This document shows, piece by piece, positions 52,666 through 60,869 of a stretch of 64,000 bases of DNA. Below the pieces are notes generated by a model. The model ran no database searches and was not told the DNA's origin. It worked only from the letters and a program-made list of their open reading frames with translations. The number at the start of each line of letters is the position of its first letter. Positions within the stretch are counted from its first letter, which is position 1. This stretch comes from Flavobacteriales bacterium (lineage in GTDB: Bacteria; Bacteroidota; Bacteroidia; Flavobacteriales_D; Crocinitomicaceae). A program made the position numbers and the translations under genes. Location of the stretch: the NCBI GenBank assembly GCA_947500875.1, contig CANMUN010000006.1:1-64000 (forward strand), given 5' to 3'.

Positions 52666-53302
52666 GGTACAGCATGTTTAGTTCTTTAACCATTCTAAGG
52701 TATTCTTGTTCATTTACGGTCATGTCTAAGTTGGTAACGGCATAGACCCCCCTCACATATCCTTTTGCATCAACCAAGGTAAACGCCCCTGAGTGAGCAT
52801 AACCACCCGCCGACAAGGAGTTTTTCCCGGCGAAAACCATGAAGTGTTCAATTCCCAGACGGTGGGTTTCCGTTTCGTTGCCCGTTAATAAATCCCAATT
52901 TTCTTTCGGCAATTTATGAAAGTTTCGGTATTGTTTTAAGACGTGAGGCCGGTCGTTGCCTGGGTCAATGGAAAAGGATAACAACTGAAGGTCTTTTTTC
53001 AGGTCCGACGAGATTTCTCGATGTAATCGGAGTAATTGCTTGTTCATGATGGGGCAAACAGTCGGGCAAGAAGTAAAAAAGAACTCTACCAACCACATTT
53101 TACCTTGATAGTTTTGGTTACTTACCTTTATCGAATCTTGGTTAAGATAGGAGAATTGAGGAATTTTATGGTATACCGTATCGTTGCCGGTTTTCGAATA
53201 AACCACATCGTATTGCCCCAAGTACGGTAATTTGGGGGTTGTTGGATTGCACCCTAACAGAACGATGAAACTTAGGCTAATGAGCAGCGCGTTCTTTATC
53301 AT
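52628..53302 (-). CDS. SCO1/SenC-family copper chaperone, lipoprotein
   Basis: 224 residues with a lipoprotein signal (ALLISLSFIVLLGC). Thioredoxin-like SCO fold with the copper-binding pair in FFTSCPTVCPIM and the third ligand His in GGYAHSGAFTLVDAKG. It delivers copper to the CuA site of cytochrome oxidase. It overlaps the divergent SCO paralogue upstream by 26 bp and the DUF420 gene downstream by 38 bp. Confidence 0.92.
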   Translation of the reverse strand: MIKNALLISLSFIVLLGCNPTTPKLPYLGQYDVVYSKTGNDTVYHKIPQFSYLNQDSIKVSNQNYQGKMWLVEFFFTSCPTVCPIMNKQLLRLHREISSDLKKDLQLLSFSIDPGNDRPHVLKQYRNFHKLPKENWDLLTGNETETHRLGIEHFMVFAGKNSLSAGGYAHSGAFTLVDAKGYVRGVYAVTNLDMTVNEQEYLRMVKELNMLYHEYLTTRKKTDL

Positions 53303-53942
53303 ATTGTTTTAATAGCAAGGCCAAACTTTCTTTCATCCTACGAACGAGTCCTTCTTGGTTGCCTTTTAGCACCATTCTCAGTTGATTTGTTTTATCAACC
53401 AGTAAGATTAATTCTTGAAATGCTTGTCCCCCGTAATATGTTTCCCCAACTTGCAGGAGGTTCTGTCCATTTCGAGAAATGTTATAAAGTTCTTTTGCGT
53501 CGCCTTGTGCAAGAATCCAAAGGTCCGGTTGATAACCTTCAACTTGACTGGATAGGGTTTCTTGTAAATCTTGTATGTTTGAAGCGGGATTGCCTTTGCC
53601 GTCTGTTACAAAAGATATAATACGAACTTTCTTGAGTTGTTTATGGCTGTTTTTTCGGAGGTGCTGGTAGAGTATTTGATTGACGTGCCAAAAAGATACA
53701 GCACATTCGTAGGGACAGGACTTTTGTAAGGTGGTTATAAGAATGACTTCATCCTTGAATTCTTTAGAGGATCTTTTCTTTCCGCTCGCATCCGTAAATT
53801 CATAGGAAGGAAGTTTAGCAAGAACGTCAAGGTTTTTAAAATTATGACTGCACCCTCTCGTAGCAATAAAAACCAAGAATGCTGCTGGGCCGAATACCAA
53901 CAGAAAGCCAAGGATGTTCCGTTGCTTTCTGAAAAAGGACAT
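53277..53942 (-). CDS. SCO-like thioredoxin-fold protein lacking the copper-ligand His
   Basis: 221 residues anchored by an N-terminal helix (ILGFLLVFGPAAFLVFIA). It keeps a C-x-x-x-C pair (LQKSCPYECAVSF), but the position of the copper-ligand His of SCO proteins reads AFQELILLVDK (Phe instead of His). It therefore looks like a paralogue that may act as a thiol-disulfide reductase for the oxidase subunits rather than a copper donor; this is inference. Begins 2 bp after the subunit IV gene. Confidence 0.78.
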   Translation of the reverse strand: MSFFRKQRNILGFLLVFGPAAFLVFIATRGCSHNFKNLDVLAKLPSYEFTDASGKKRSSKEFKDEVILITTLQKSCPYECAVSFWHVNQILYQHLRKNSHKQLKKVRIISFVTDGKGNPASNIQDLQETLSSQVEGYQPDLWILAQGDAKELYNISRNGQNLLQVGETYYGGQAFQELILLVDKTNQLRMVLKGNQEGLVRRMKESLALLLKQYDKERAAH

Positions 53943-53944
53943 GT

Positions 53945-54310
53945 TTAGGAGAAATAAGATAACACACCTTTAATATAAACGGCTTCCCACAAGGCGATAA
54001 AAATCAAATAAAGAATAAAGATGAAATAAGGCACCAATATAACATAACGCAACCATGGCCGCTCATCTCCTAAGTGCATAAAAACAATAACAATGTAGCC
54101 TGCTTTCAAGAGGGTAAGAACAACAAAGGCCCACTTGACTAAAGGCCAAATCGAGGCATCTTGTTTAATTACTGCCCCTAGAAAAACCTCCAAAACGGTA
54201 ATAGCCGTTAGTAAAATCGTAACAAAATAGATTTTCTTACGGATTACTTTACCTTTATCTTCGTCGTGGTGCGCGTGCAATGAATATTCGATGAGATCAT
54301 CTCTTTCCAT
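53945..54310 (-). CDS. Cytochrome c oxidase subunit IV-like protein
   Basis: 121 residues, His-rich N-terminus (EYSLHAHHDEDKGKVIRKKI) followed by three helices (IYFVTILLTAITVLEVFLGAVI, LVKWAFVVLTLLKAGYIVIVFMHL, WLRYVILVPYFIFILYLIFIALW). This is the prokaryotic COX IV (CtaF/CyoD-like) layout. Position between subunit III and the SCO genes supports it. Confidence 0.88.
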   Translation of the reverse strand: MERDDLIEYSLHAHHDEDKGKVIRKKIYFVTILLTAITVLEVFLGAVIKQDASIWPLVKWAFVVLTLLKAGYIVIVFMHLGDERPWLRYVILVPYFIFILYLIFIALWEAVYIKGVLSYFS

Positions 54311-54334
54311 GAGAATAAATTTTTAGATTAAAAA

Positions 54335-55366
54335 TCAGATTAAGTAAAAGAAGGTAAACACAAATACCCAAACTAAATCTACAAAGTGCCAGTACAATCC
54401 GGTTTTTTCTACCATTTCATAATGACCTCTTTTGTGGTAAGTTCCCGCAACAACGCCCAAACAAATGATGATGTTGATAACTACGCCAGAGAATACGTGA
54501 AATCCGTGAAATCCCGTAATGAAGAAAAAGAACTGAGCATATTGTTGAGGGCCGTACTCATTTTGTTTTAGGTTGGCGCCGTAAATCACTCGGTTCGATT
54601 CTCCAGAATACAAGGCACCATAATAGAGGTCATGTGCCTGTTTACCTGTAATCATCCGGTGTTCTTTGTCTGACTTATAGCGGCTTCCGCTTTTCTTAAT
54701 AATTAAGGTTAAATCGTGATCTTTGGCTTTGTTGATTTTTGCTTTGGAACCATCGTGCAGCGTAATTATTTCATTTTCAATGTGCCCAGCTGCTGCCGCA
54801 TGTTGGAACGTGTGCATTAAATCTTCTTTTATAACTTCTCCTTTTTTATGATGACGTCCAGCAACCGTTACGGTAAAGTTTTCAATTTCTCCAAAATGTC
54901 CTTTAACAATGGCCACAGAACCATCGGACAGTTCCACTTTACCAAATTCAGATCCGTGAATAAAATGGTACCATTCCCAAGCCTGAGAACCCACAAAGAA
55001 AAAGCCCCCAATGATCGTGGCAATCATCCATTTTATCACCCCTTTTTTGTCCATTCGATGGCCGGCTTCCACCGCTAAAACCATGGTGACAGAAGAAACG
55101 ATGAGAATGAAGGTCATCAAGGCCACGTACAATAGCGGGTATCCGTGACCCAAAAAAGGCAAGGAATTAAACGTTTCCTCACCAATGGGCCAAGCTTCAA
55201 GGCAATCATGACGCGTAAAGCCGTAGGCAACTAACAGTCCACCAAACGTCAATGCATCTGAAATCAAGAAAAACCACATCATCATTTTACCATAACTCAC
55301 TTGGAAAGGAGATTCTTTTCCCCCCCAAAGCGCTTTCTGATCAAGTTGTACCGAATGACCGCCCAT
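54335..55366 (-). CDS. Cytochrome c oxidase subunit III (second copy, with soluble insertion)
   Basis: 343 residues of the COX3 family with helices around 30-50, 70-95, 108-130, 275-300 and 320-343. Signature segments: YGKMMMWFFLISDALTFGGLLVAYGF, QAWEWYHFIHGSEFG, FFFFITGFHGFHVFSGVVIN and HFVDLVWVFVFTFFYLI (split motifs). About 130 residues of soluble sequence (about 135-260) are inserted after the third helix. A similar insertion is usual in Flavobacteriia. Subunits I and II are not in the window. Confidence 0.9.
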   Translation of the reverse strand: MGGHSVQLDQKALWGGKESPFQVSYGKMMMWFFLISDALTFGGLLVAYGFTRHDCLEAWPIGEETFNSLPFLGHGYPLLYVALMTFILIVSSVTMVLAVEAGHRMDKKGVIKWMIATIIGGFFFVGSQAWEWYHFIHGSEFGKVELSDGSVAIVKGHFGEIENFTVTVAGRHHKKGEVIKEDLMHTFQHAAAAGHIENEIITLHDGSKAKINKAKDHDLTLIIKKSGSRYKSDKEHRMITGKQAHDLYYGALYSGESNRVIYGANLKQNEYGPQQYAQFFFFITGFHGFHVFSGVVINIIICLGVVAGTYHKRGHYEMVEKTGLYWHFVDLVWVFVFTFFYLI

Positions 55367-55388
55367 TTTCTCTAATTTTTTTGCAAGT

Positions 55389-56471
55389 TTAATGAATAAA
55401 ATTGAAAAAGAGGAATAAATACAACCACAAAAGGCCTAAAAAATGCCAGAACATTCCTGAAAGCCTCAAGGACAAGGTGTTTTCTTGGGAATAGCGGTTG
55501 GTAAGAGCATTTTTAAGGGTAAACATCAAGTAAATCAAGGCACCAATGATGTGAAGAAGATGGGCAAAGGTGATGACATAGAGGAAAGCACTTGAGTTGT
55601 CGGAAGTTTCTTTAGCCCGAAGCTGGGCAGTTTCACTTAATCGCTGTCCCTTCGACCAAAACCCACCGTCTTTATACTCCAATTTGTTTCCTTTTAAGTA
55701 AACGTCAAAATCTTTTCCAATCGACCCTTTGATCATGAAATGCCCACGACCAAGGGTTACATTCATCGCCATTTTACAGAGACGTATTTCGTCCAAATGG
55801 GTTAAGGGAGTTGAGTCGTTTTTATACAGCCCACCGCTTTTAATCATCAGGGGCAATTGATTATAATACAAGGTATATTTTTTGCTGGGGAAGGCCTTCA
55901 AACGCTCACTCTGTTGTGCGAAAATCACCTGTTCTGGAATGGCATAATGTTTCATGTACTGTTGAAATTCTTCCATTTCTTTTTGAGAAAGCTTGGTGCC
56001 TTGACAGTAAAAATCGTTGCCATCAACCGTGATTGGCTGGTGGTTTCTGTACACCATTAAGGTGTCCCCATAACGGCCGTCGTTGACTAAAATCTCAGGA
56101 TAAGACCAGTACATCGATGGATTGTAAATCCCTCGATCTACCAATTGCCGATATCCTTTGAACTGAAAAACCACAAAGAGAACGCCCAAAGCAAAGGTTA
56201 CAACCATTAGAATTTTCATGCTAGCAACGGCTCCTTTTTTGAGTTGATGAACGGCCATCAAGAACGTGGCCGAACTCAAAGCAATAACCAAGGTGCTTAA
56301 ATAAAAACCGGAAGGCATCGGATATCTCAACCAAAACCCGCCCCCCATACTTACATAATAGGCGGAAGTTAGTCCTGCAAAAAACATTACAATGGCAAAA
56401 ATTCCCACGTAAACCAGGTTCTTTTTCATTTTTTCTTTAACCTCGGGGGCTAATTGATTCGAATAATCCAT
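55389..56471 (-). CDS. Cytochrome c oxidase subunit III (first copy, with large soluble insertion)
   Basis: 360 residues; the start is at the ATG at 56471 (MDYSNQLAPEVKEKM). Helices at about 15-38, 48-70 and 78-98 (VYVGIFAIVMFFAGLTSAYYV, GFYLSTLVIALSSATFLMAV, ILMVVTFALGVLFVVFQFKG), then a soluble stretch of about 180 residues, then two more (SSAFLYVITFAHLLHIIGALIY, SGMFWHFLGLLWLYLFLFFNFI). The helices match a short subunit III of about 190 residues; the inserted domain (PITVDGNDFYCQGTKLSQKE, FDVYLKGNKLEYKDGGFW) roughly doubles its size. Confidence 0.85.
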   Translation of the reverse strand: MDYSNQLAPEVKEKMKKNLVYVGIFAIVMFFAGLTSAYYVSMGGGFWLRYPMPSGFYLSTLVIALSSATFLMAVHQLKKGAVASMKILMVVTFALGVLFVVFQFKGYRQLVDRGIYNPSMYWSYPEILVNDGRYGDTLMVYRNHQPITVDGNDFYCQGTKLSQKEMEEFQQYMKHYAIPEQVIFAQQSERLKAFPSKKYTLYYNQLPLMIKSGGLYKNDSTPLTHLDEIRLCKMAMNVTLGRGHFMIKGSIGKDFDVYLKGNKLEYKDGGFWSKGQRLSETAQLRAKETSDNSSAFLYVITFAHLLHIIGALIYLMFTLKNALTNRYSQENTLSLRLSGMFWHFLGLLWLYLFLFFNFIH

Positions 56472-56487
56472 GACGTTAGCGTTTAAA

Positions 56488-57396
56488 TTATATAACCTTA
56501 GTAAAAACATAGGTGAATTGAATCACCGGCAAATAAACAAACGAAGCGAACATTAGTTTTTTGGCCGATGAATCATCGCACAAATTATAAAGCCGAAACG
56601 ATTTAAAGTAAAACCAAACCCCCAATGCGCCAACGATGATCAGTGAATAAATATTGGTAAGGTTTAAGAGCCATGGTATTAGGCTAATCGGAATTAGGAA
56701 GGCAGAGTAGAGGGAAATGAGCAACGCCGTTTGCTTTGACTTTCCCGACCGAGAGGGCAATAAAAAATAACCCGCCCGTAGATAGTCGTCGTGCATGGCC
56801 CAAGCAATCGCCCAAAAATGAGGAAATTGCCACATGAATTGTACAAAAAACAACAGGCCTGGAATAAATCCGAAAGAACCGGTTTGAGCAATGGCGCCCA
56901 ACATGGGCGGTATAGCTCCCGGAAATGCTCCGACAAAAACGGCCCAAGGAGTTCTGCTTTTCAAAGGAGTGTAAACGAATGAATAGGAAATGAATGCCCC
57001 AAGGCCCAATAAAAAGCTAGCGGTGTTAATGCTGAGCAGAAAATATGATCCAACCAATAAGAACACAATGCACAACACAACCGCATTCACCACAGATATT
57101 TCTTGAGTCACCAAAGGGCGGTTTTGAGTTCGCTTCATCAGGGAGTCTTCCTCTCTCTCCAAGATCTGGTTGGTTCCGTTCGATGCTGCGGTAACAAAAA
57201 AACCACCTAAACACAGCTTCAACACAACAAATAGGTCGCTACCTCCCATGAAAAGATATCCCGATAATGCGGAAATAATCACCAAAAACGACAGGCGGAA
57301 CTTAGTGAAAAGGAGATATGGTTTGAGATGTTTCAAGAAAGCAACGATACTTGCCGCAAAAATACGAAATAAAACAGCGAATTGCATCATGAACAT
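56488..57396 (-). CDS. ctaB: Protoheme IX farnesyltransferase (heme O synthase)
   Basis: 302 residues; starts possible at ATG 57396, 57390 or 57387. UbiA-family prenyltransferase converting heme B to heme O for the oxidase. Motifs: YLLFTKFRLSFLVIISALSGYL, SNGTNQILEREEDSLMKRTQNRPLV (the N-x-x-x-D-x-x-x-D-like aspartate/glutamate site), and FVQFMWQFPHFWAIAWAMHDDYLRAGY (the second site), split here. About eight helices. First gene of the oxidase operon, divergent from dxs. Confidence 0.95.
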   Translation of the reverse strand: MFMMQFAVLFRIFAASIVAFLKHLKPYLLFTKFRLSFLVIISALSGYLFMGGSDLFVVLKLCLGGFFVTAASNGTNQILEREEDSLMKRTQNRPLVTQEISVVNAVVLCIVFLLVGSYFLLSINTASFLLGLGAFISYSFVYTPLKSRTPWAVFVGAFPGAIPPMLGAIAQTGSFGFIPGLLFFVQFMWQFPHFWAIAWAMHDDYLRAGYFLLPSRSGKSKQTALLISLYSAFLIPISLIPWLLNLTNIYSLIIVGALGVWFYFKSFRLYNLCDDSSAKKLMFASFVYLPVIQFTYVFTKVI

Positions 57397-57430
57397 TCTC
57401 GATGAAAAGGTGTTTTAACCATTTATTCCT

Positions 57431-57438
57431 TAACTTTG
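57431..57438 (+). promoter_or_regulatory. -7 box TAACTTTG, 6 nt from the dxs start
   Basis: Perfect TAnnTTTG followed by TGTATA and ATG at 57445. A TTG in this box is in frame with dxs but is promoter sequence, so the ATG is the better start. Confidence 0.55.
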
Positions 57439-57444
57439 TGTATA

Positions 57445-59400
57445 ATGAATAGCAGTTACAGGGCCGGCCCCAATTTATCCCAAATAAATACCCCAGAGGA
57501 TTTAAGAAAAATCTTCAAACCCGAAGAATTAGTTCATGTTTCTTCTGAGTTGAGGCAATACATTGTGGATGTTATTTCTGAAATCGGCAACAGCCATTTT
57601 GGTGCGAGTTTGGGGGTAGTTGAATTAACCGTTGCCTTGCATTATGTTTTTAATACGCCAGAGGACCAATTGGTTTGGGATGTGGGTCACCAAGCCTATG
57701 GCCATAAAATACTCACCGGAAGAAGGGAAAAGTTCCATACCAACCGATTGAAAGGCGGAATTTCGGGGTTTCCAAAAAGATCGGAAAGCGAATACGACAC
57801 CTTTGGAGTAGGACATTCTTCCACCTCCATATCTGCGGCATTAGGCATGGCCGTGGCAAACCGACACTTGGGGAATAAAGATCGTCACCACATTGCCGTT
57901 ATTGGCGATGGAGCGATGACAGCGGGATTGGCTTTTGAAGGGCTGAATCACGGAGGGTTTGAAAAAGACGCGAACCTCTTGGTGGTTTTGAATGACAACT
58001 GCATGTCCATCGATCCGAACGTGGGCGCTTTAAAGGAATACTTAACCGACATCACCACATCGCATACGTACAACAAAGTGAAAGAGGAAGTTTGGAATTG
58101 GTTGGGCGTGATTTCGAAGTTTGGTCCGGACGCGCAGAAAATCGCCTCCAAAGTTTCGACGGCGTTAAAAGGCTCATTGTTAAAACAATCTAACCTTTTC
58201 GAAGCCTTGAATTTCAGGTATTTTGGCCCGGTGGACGGTCACGATGTGGAAGGATTGGTGAAAGTGTTGGAGGATCTGAAGGATATTCCTGGACCTAAAA
58301 TTTTGCATTGTTTGACGAAAAAAGGTGCGGGTTACAAGTTTTCAGAAGAAGGCAACCCTACCAAGTGGCATGCCCCAGGTATTTTTAACAAAGACACCGG
58401 AGAAATCGTAAAGGTGGTGCCAATAGGACCCCAAACCCCGAAATATCAAGACGTGTTTGGCCATACTATTGTAGAATTGGCAGAGAAAAACCCTAAAATT
58501 ATGGGGGTAACCCCGGCGATGCCAAGCGGGTGCTCATTGAATATTATGATGAACGCAATGCCGAGTCGTGCTTTTGATGTTGGAATTGCTGAGCAACATG
58601 CGGTGACGTTTAGCGCGGGATTAGCAACCCAAGGGTTGGTTCCTTTTTGCAACATTTATTCCTCGTTCATGCAGCGCGCCTTCGACCAAGTTTTACACGA
58701 TGTAGCCCTTCAAAATTTGAACGTGGTATTCTGCCTCGACCGAGGAGGACTGGTTGGAGCAGACGGAGCAACCCATCACGGTGCTTACGATTTATCCTAC
58801 ATGAGATGCATTCCAAACATGGTGGTATCGGCCCCTATGAATGAGCAAGAACTGCGCAATTTAATGTATACGGCTCAATTGGAGAATCAAGGGCCATTTT
58901 CCATTCGTTATCCGAGAGGAAATGGTGTAATGACCGATTGGAAAACCCCGTTAGAAGAAATCCCAGTTGGCAAAGGCCGAAAAGTTTCTTCCGGCGAAGG
59001 TGTTGCGATTTTGACGATCGGTCATCCCGGGAATTTTGCGCTAAAAGCCATTGAGTTGTTAGCAAAACAAGGATTAAAACCAGCCCACTATGACATGCGA
59101 TTTGTGAAGCCTATCGATGAGACGCTGTTGCATGAAGTATTTGCAAAATTTGACAAAGTCATTACGGTTGAAGACGGATGCCTGATGGGCGGGTTCGGGT
59201 CTGCGGTCTTGGAATTTATGGCAGATCGAGGGTATAAGGCTGAAGTGGTGCGTCTAGGTATTCCGGACGAGTACATTCATCATGGAACTCAAGAAGAATT
59301 ATGGGCGGAATGTGGCTTTGATGCTGAGGCCATTGCTGCGGCAGTCGAAAAAACACTTTTGGTTAAGAGTACAAAAAGCGTCTCTGGTCAGGTAGGTTAA
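57445..59400 (+). CDS. dxs: 1-deoxy-D-xylulose-5-phosphate synthase
   Basis: 651-residue thiamine-diphosphate enzyme, first step of the MEP isoprenoid pathway (pyruvate plus glyceraldehyde 3-phosphate). Motifs: VWDVGHQAYGHKILTGRR, VIGDGAMTAGLAFEGLNH (thiamine site G-D-G), LNDNCMSIDPNVG, then GVTPAMPSGCSL, DVGIAEQHAVTFSAGLA with the catalytic Glu, and DRGGLVGADGATHHGAYDL. The C-terminal transketolase domain ends GTQEELWAECGFDAEAI. Normal length. Its product also feeds undecaprenyl synthesis by UppS. Confidence 0.97.
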   Translation: MNSSYRAGPNLSQINTPEDLRKIFKPEELVHVSSELRQYIVDVISEIGNSHFGASLGVVELTVALHYVFNTPEDQLVWDVGHQAYGHKILTGRREKFHTNRLKGGISGFPKRSESEYDTFGVGHSSTSISAALGMAVANRHLGNKDRHHIAVIGDGAMTAGLAFEGLNHGGFEKDANLLVVLNDNCMSIDPNVGALKEYLTDITTSHTYNKVKEEVWNWLGVISKFGPDAQKIASKVSTALKGSLLKQSNLFEALNFRYFGPVDGHDVEGLVKVLEDLKDIPGPKILHCLTKKGAGYKFSEEGNPTKWHAPGIFNKDTGEIVKVVPIGPQTPKYQDVFGHTIVELAEKNPKIMGVTPAMPSGCSLNIMMNAMPSRAFDVGIAEQHAVTFSAGLATQGLVPFCNIYSSFMQRAFDQVLHDVALQNLNVVFCLDRGGLVGADGATHHGAYDLSYMRCIPNMVVSAPMNEQELRNLMYTAQLENQGPFSIRYPRGNGVMTDWKTPLEEIPVGKGRKVSSGEGVAILTIGHPGNFALKAIELLAKQGLKPAHYDMRFVKPIDETLLHEVFAKFDKVITVEDGCLMGGFGSAVLEFMADRGYKAEVVRLGIPDEYIHHGTQEELWAECGFDAEAIAAAVEKTLLVKSTKSVSGQVG

Positions 59401-59418
59401 TCGAATTATGTTGTATTT

Positions 59419-59436
59419 TGGTCAAAATTTTGACCA
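59419..59436. promoter_or_regulatory. Perfect 18-bp palindrome TGGTCAAAATTTTGACCA, operator candidate
   Basis: The palindrome ends on the A of the transporter's ATG (59436). A near-consensus -7 box TATTTTGG (59414-59421) overlaps its left edge, so a bound protein would block transcription or initiation. The Nudix-type regulator encoded two genes downstream is the obvious candidate, by proximity only. Confidence 0.6.
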
Positions 59437-60860
59437 TGAAAAAAACCAATTTTAGCGCTTTCGGAGCGTTAATCATTATTTTCTTTTTCTGGGGTTTTGT
59501 CGCCTCAAGCAACGATATTTTGATCCCTGTCTTCAAAAGCGCTCTGAATTTAAAACAGGAAAAAGCACAGCTGATATCCGTCGCTTTTTACATTGCTTAT
59601 ACGGTAGGCTCTTTACTGTATTTTCTTTTATCAGCTCTGTTAAAAAAAGATTTACTTAAAATTTTAGGCTACAGAAACGGTTTGGCAATCGGTTTAATCA
59701 TTTCGGCTTTGGGAACTCTTCTGTTCATTCCCGCTGCAGACAATGCTTCTTTCAGTTTGTTGCTCGCAGGTTTATTTACCGTTGGAATTGGTTTTGCTTT
59801 ACAGCAAATTGCTGCGAATCCATTGGCCATAAATATGGGCGACCCGTCAACCGGAAATTTGCGCTTGAGTTTGGCTGGTGGAATCAACAACGTTGGAACC
59901 ACCATCGGACCCGTTTTGGTTTCTTTTGCCATTTTTGGTGCTGCAGGAAGTGGCAATACATCGTTGGAACTTTCTGCGGTAAAAGTGCCCTATTTGGTTT
60001 TAGGGGCAGCTTTTTTAGCAGCAGCAGTTTTTTTTAAATGGTCCAAAGTACCCGACCAAATTTCTGACGACAGTGATACATCCGCCCAAGTTTCCGTTTT
60101 AGAAGTGGTAAAGAAACCTCAAGTCCTTCTCGCAATGATCGCGATTTTTGTTTACGTTGGGGTAGAAGTTGCCACGGCCAGTAATTTGCCTGAGTTTATG
60201 AAGCAGAAACTTGGCACGAACGAAAGTGAAATTGCACCTTTTGTATCCTTATTTTGGGCAAGCTTGATGATAGGTCGTTGGTCTTCAGCCGCTGGAGCCT
60301 TTGGTGTTTCGAACGAGTTAAAGCAAAAATTGAGTTTGCTGCTTCCTTTCATCGCATTCGCGATTTTTATGCTGGTAAACTACATTGCAGGACACAACGT
60401 TCAGTTGTTTTATCCCTATTTGTTTTTGGTGTTAGTTTTAATGCTTGCCGATGCATTTACTGGGGGAAATCCCGTTCGGCAACTGGTGGTTTATTCCATT
60501 TTAGGGGCCCTATCCCTGGTCGTAGGAATTTTCGCGAGTGGAATGGTAAGCGTTTTTGCATTCATTGCTGTGGGGCTTTTTTGTTCCACCCTCTGGCCTT
60601 GCATTTTTACGCTGGGGATTGCTGGGCTCAACGAAAAAACCAATATGGCATCCAGTTTAATGATCATGATGATCATGGGGGGGGGATTTATTTCTCAATG
60701 GCAAGCTTCGTTGGGGAATTTTTCCGCCGTAGGCATTCAGGGCTCGTATTGGCTTGGCGTTTTTTGCTTTGCTTATCTTGCGTTTTTTGCTGTAACCGTT
60801 AGTAGAATGTTGAAAAAACAAGGCATTAACGAGGTCGCTCCCTCGGATACGCCACATTAA
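59436..60860 (+). CDS. FucP/GluP-type sugar:H+ symporter (MFS)
   Basis: 474 residues from the ATG at 59436, about 12 helices. Family features: FGALIIIFFFWGFVASSNDILIP at the start (the F-x-x-W-G-x-x-x-x-x-N-D-x-L motif), LQQIAANPLAINMGDPSTGNLRLSLAGGINNVGTTIGP (split), and LPEFMKQKLG in the loop between halves. Relatives take up L-fucose, glucose, galactose or similar; the substrate here is unknown. A run of nine G at 60677-60685 lies in the codons for three glycines in a C-terminal helix. The gene is 35 bp after dxs but carries its own palindrome. Confidence 0.88.
   Translation: MKKTNFSAFGALIIIFFFWGFVASSNDILIPVFKSALNLKQEKAQLISVAFYIAYTVGSLLYFLLSALLKKDLLKILGYRNGLAIGLIISALGTLLFIPAADNASFSLLLAGLFTVGIGFALQQIAANPLAINMGDPSTGNLRLSLAGGINNVGTTIGPVLVSFAIFGAAGSGNTSLELSAVKVPYLVLGAAFLAAAVFFKWSKVPDQISDDSDTSAQVSVLEVVKKPQVLLAMIAIFVYVGVEVATASNLPEFMKQKLGTNESEIAPFVSLFWASLMIGRWSSAAGAFGVSNELKQKLSLLLPFIAFAIFMLVNYIAGHNVQLFYPYLFLVLVLMLADAFTGGNPVRQLVVYSILGALSLVVGIFASGMVSVFAFIAVGLFCSTLWPCIFTLGIAGLNEKTNMASSLMIMMIMGGGFISQWQASLGNFSAVGIQGSYWLGVFCFAYLAFFAVTVSRMLKKQGINEVAPSDTPH
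60677..60685 (+). repeat. G9 homopolymer inside the transporter gene
   Basis: Nine consecutive G encode Gly-Gly and the start of Gly (GGG GGG GGA). A one-base slip would frameshift the last 60 or so codons. Preceded by a short Met/Ile codon repeat, ATGATC twice. Confidence 0.9.
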
Positions 60861-60869
60861 AAACGAGGC

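Noticed and set aside
57436-57444. TTG start of dxs three codons upstream of the ATG
   Set aside because: The TTG is the end of a perfect TAACTTTG promoter box, so it would lie upstream of the transcription start.
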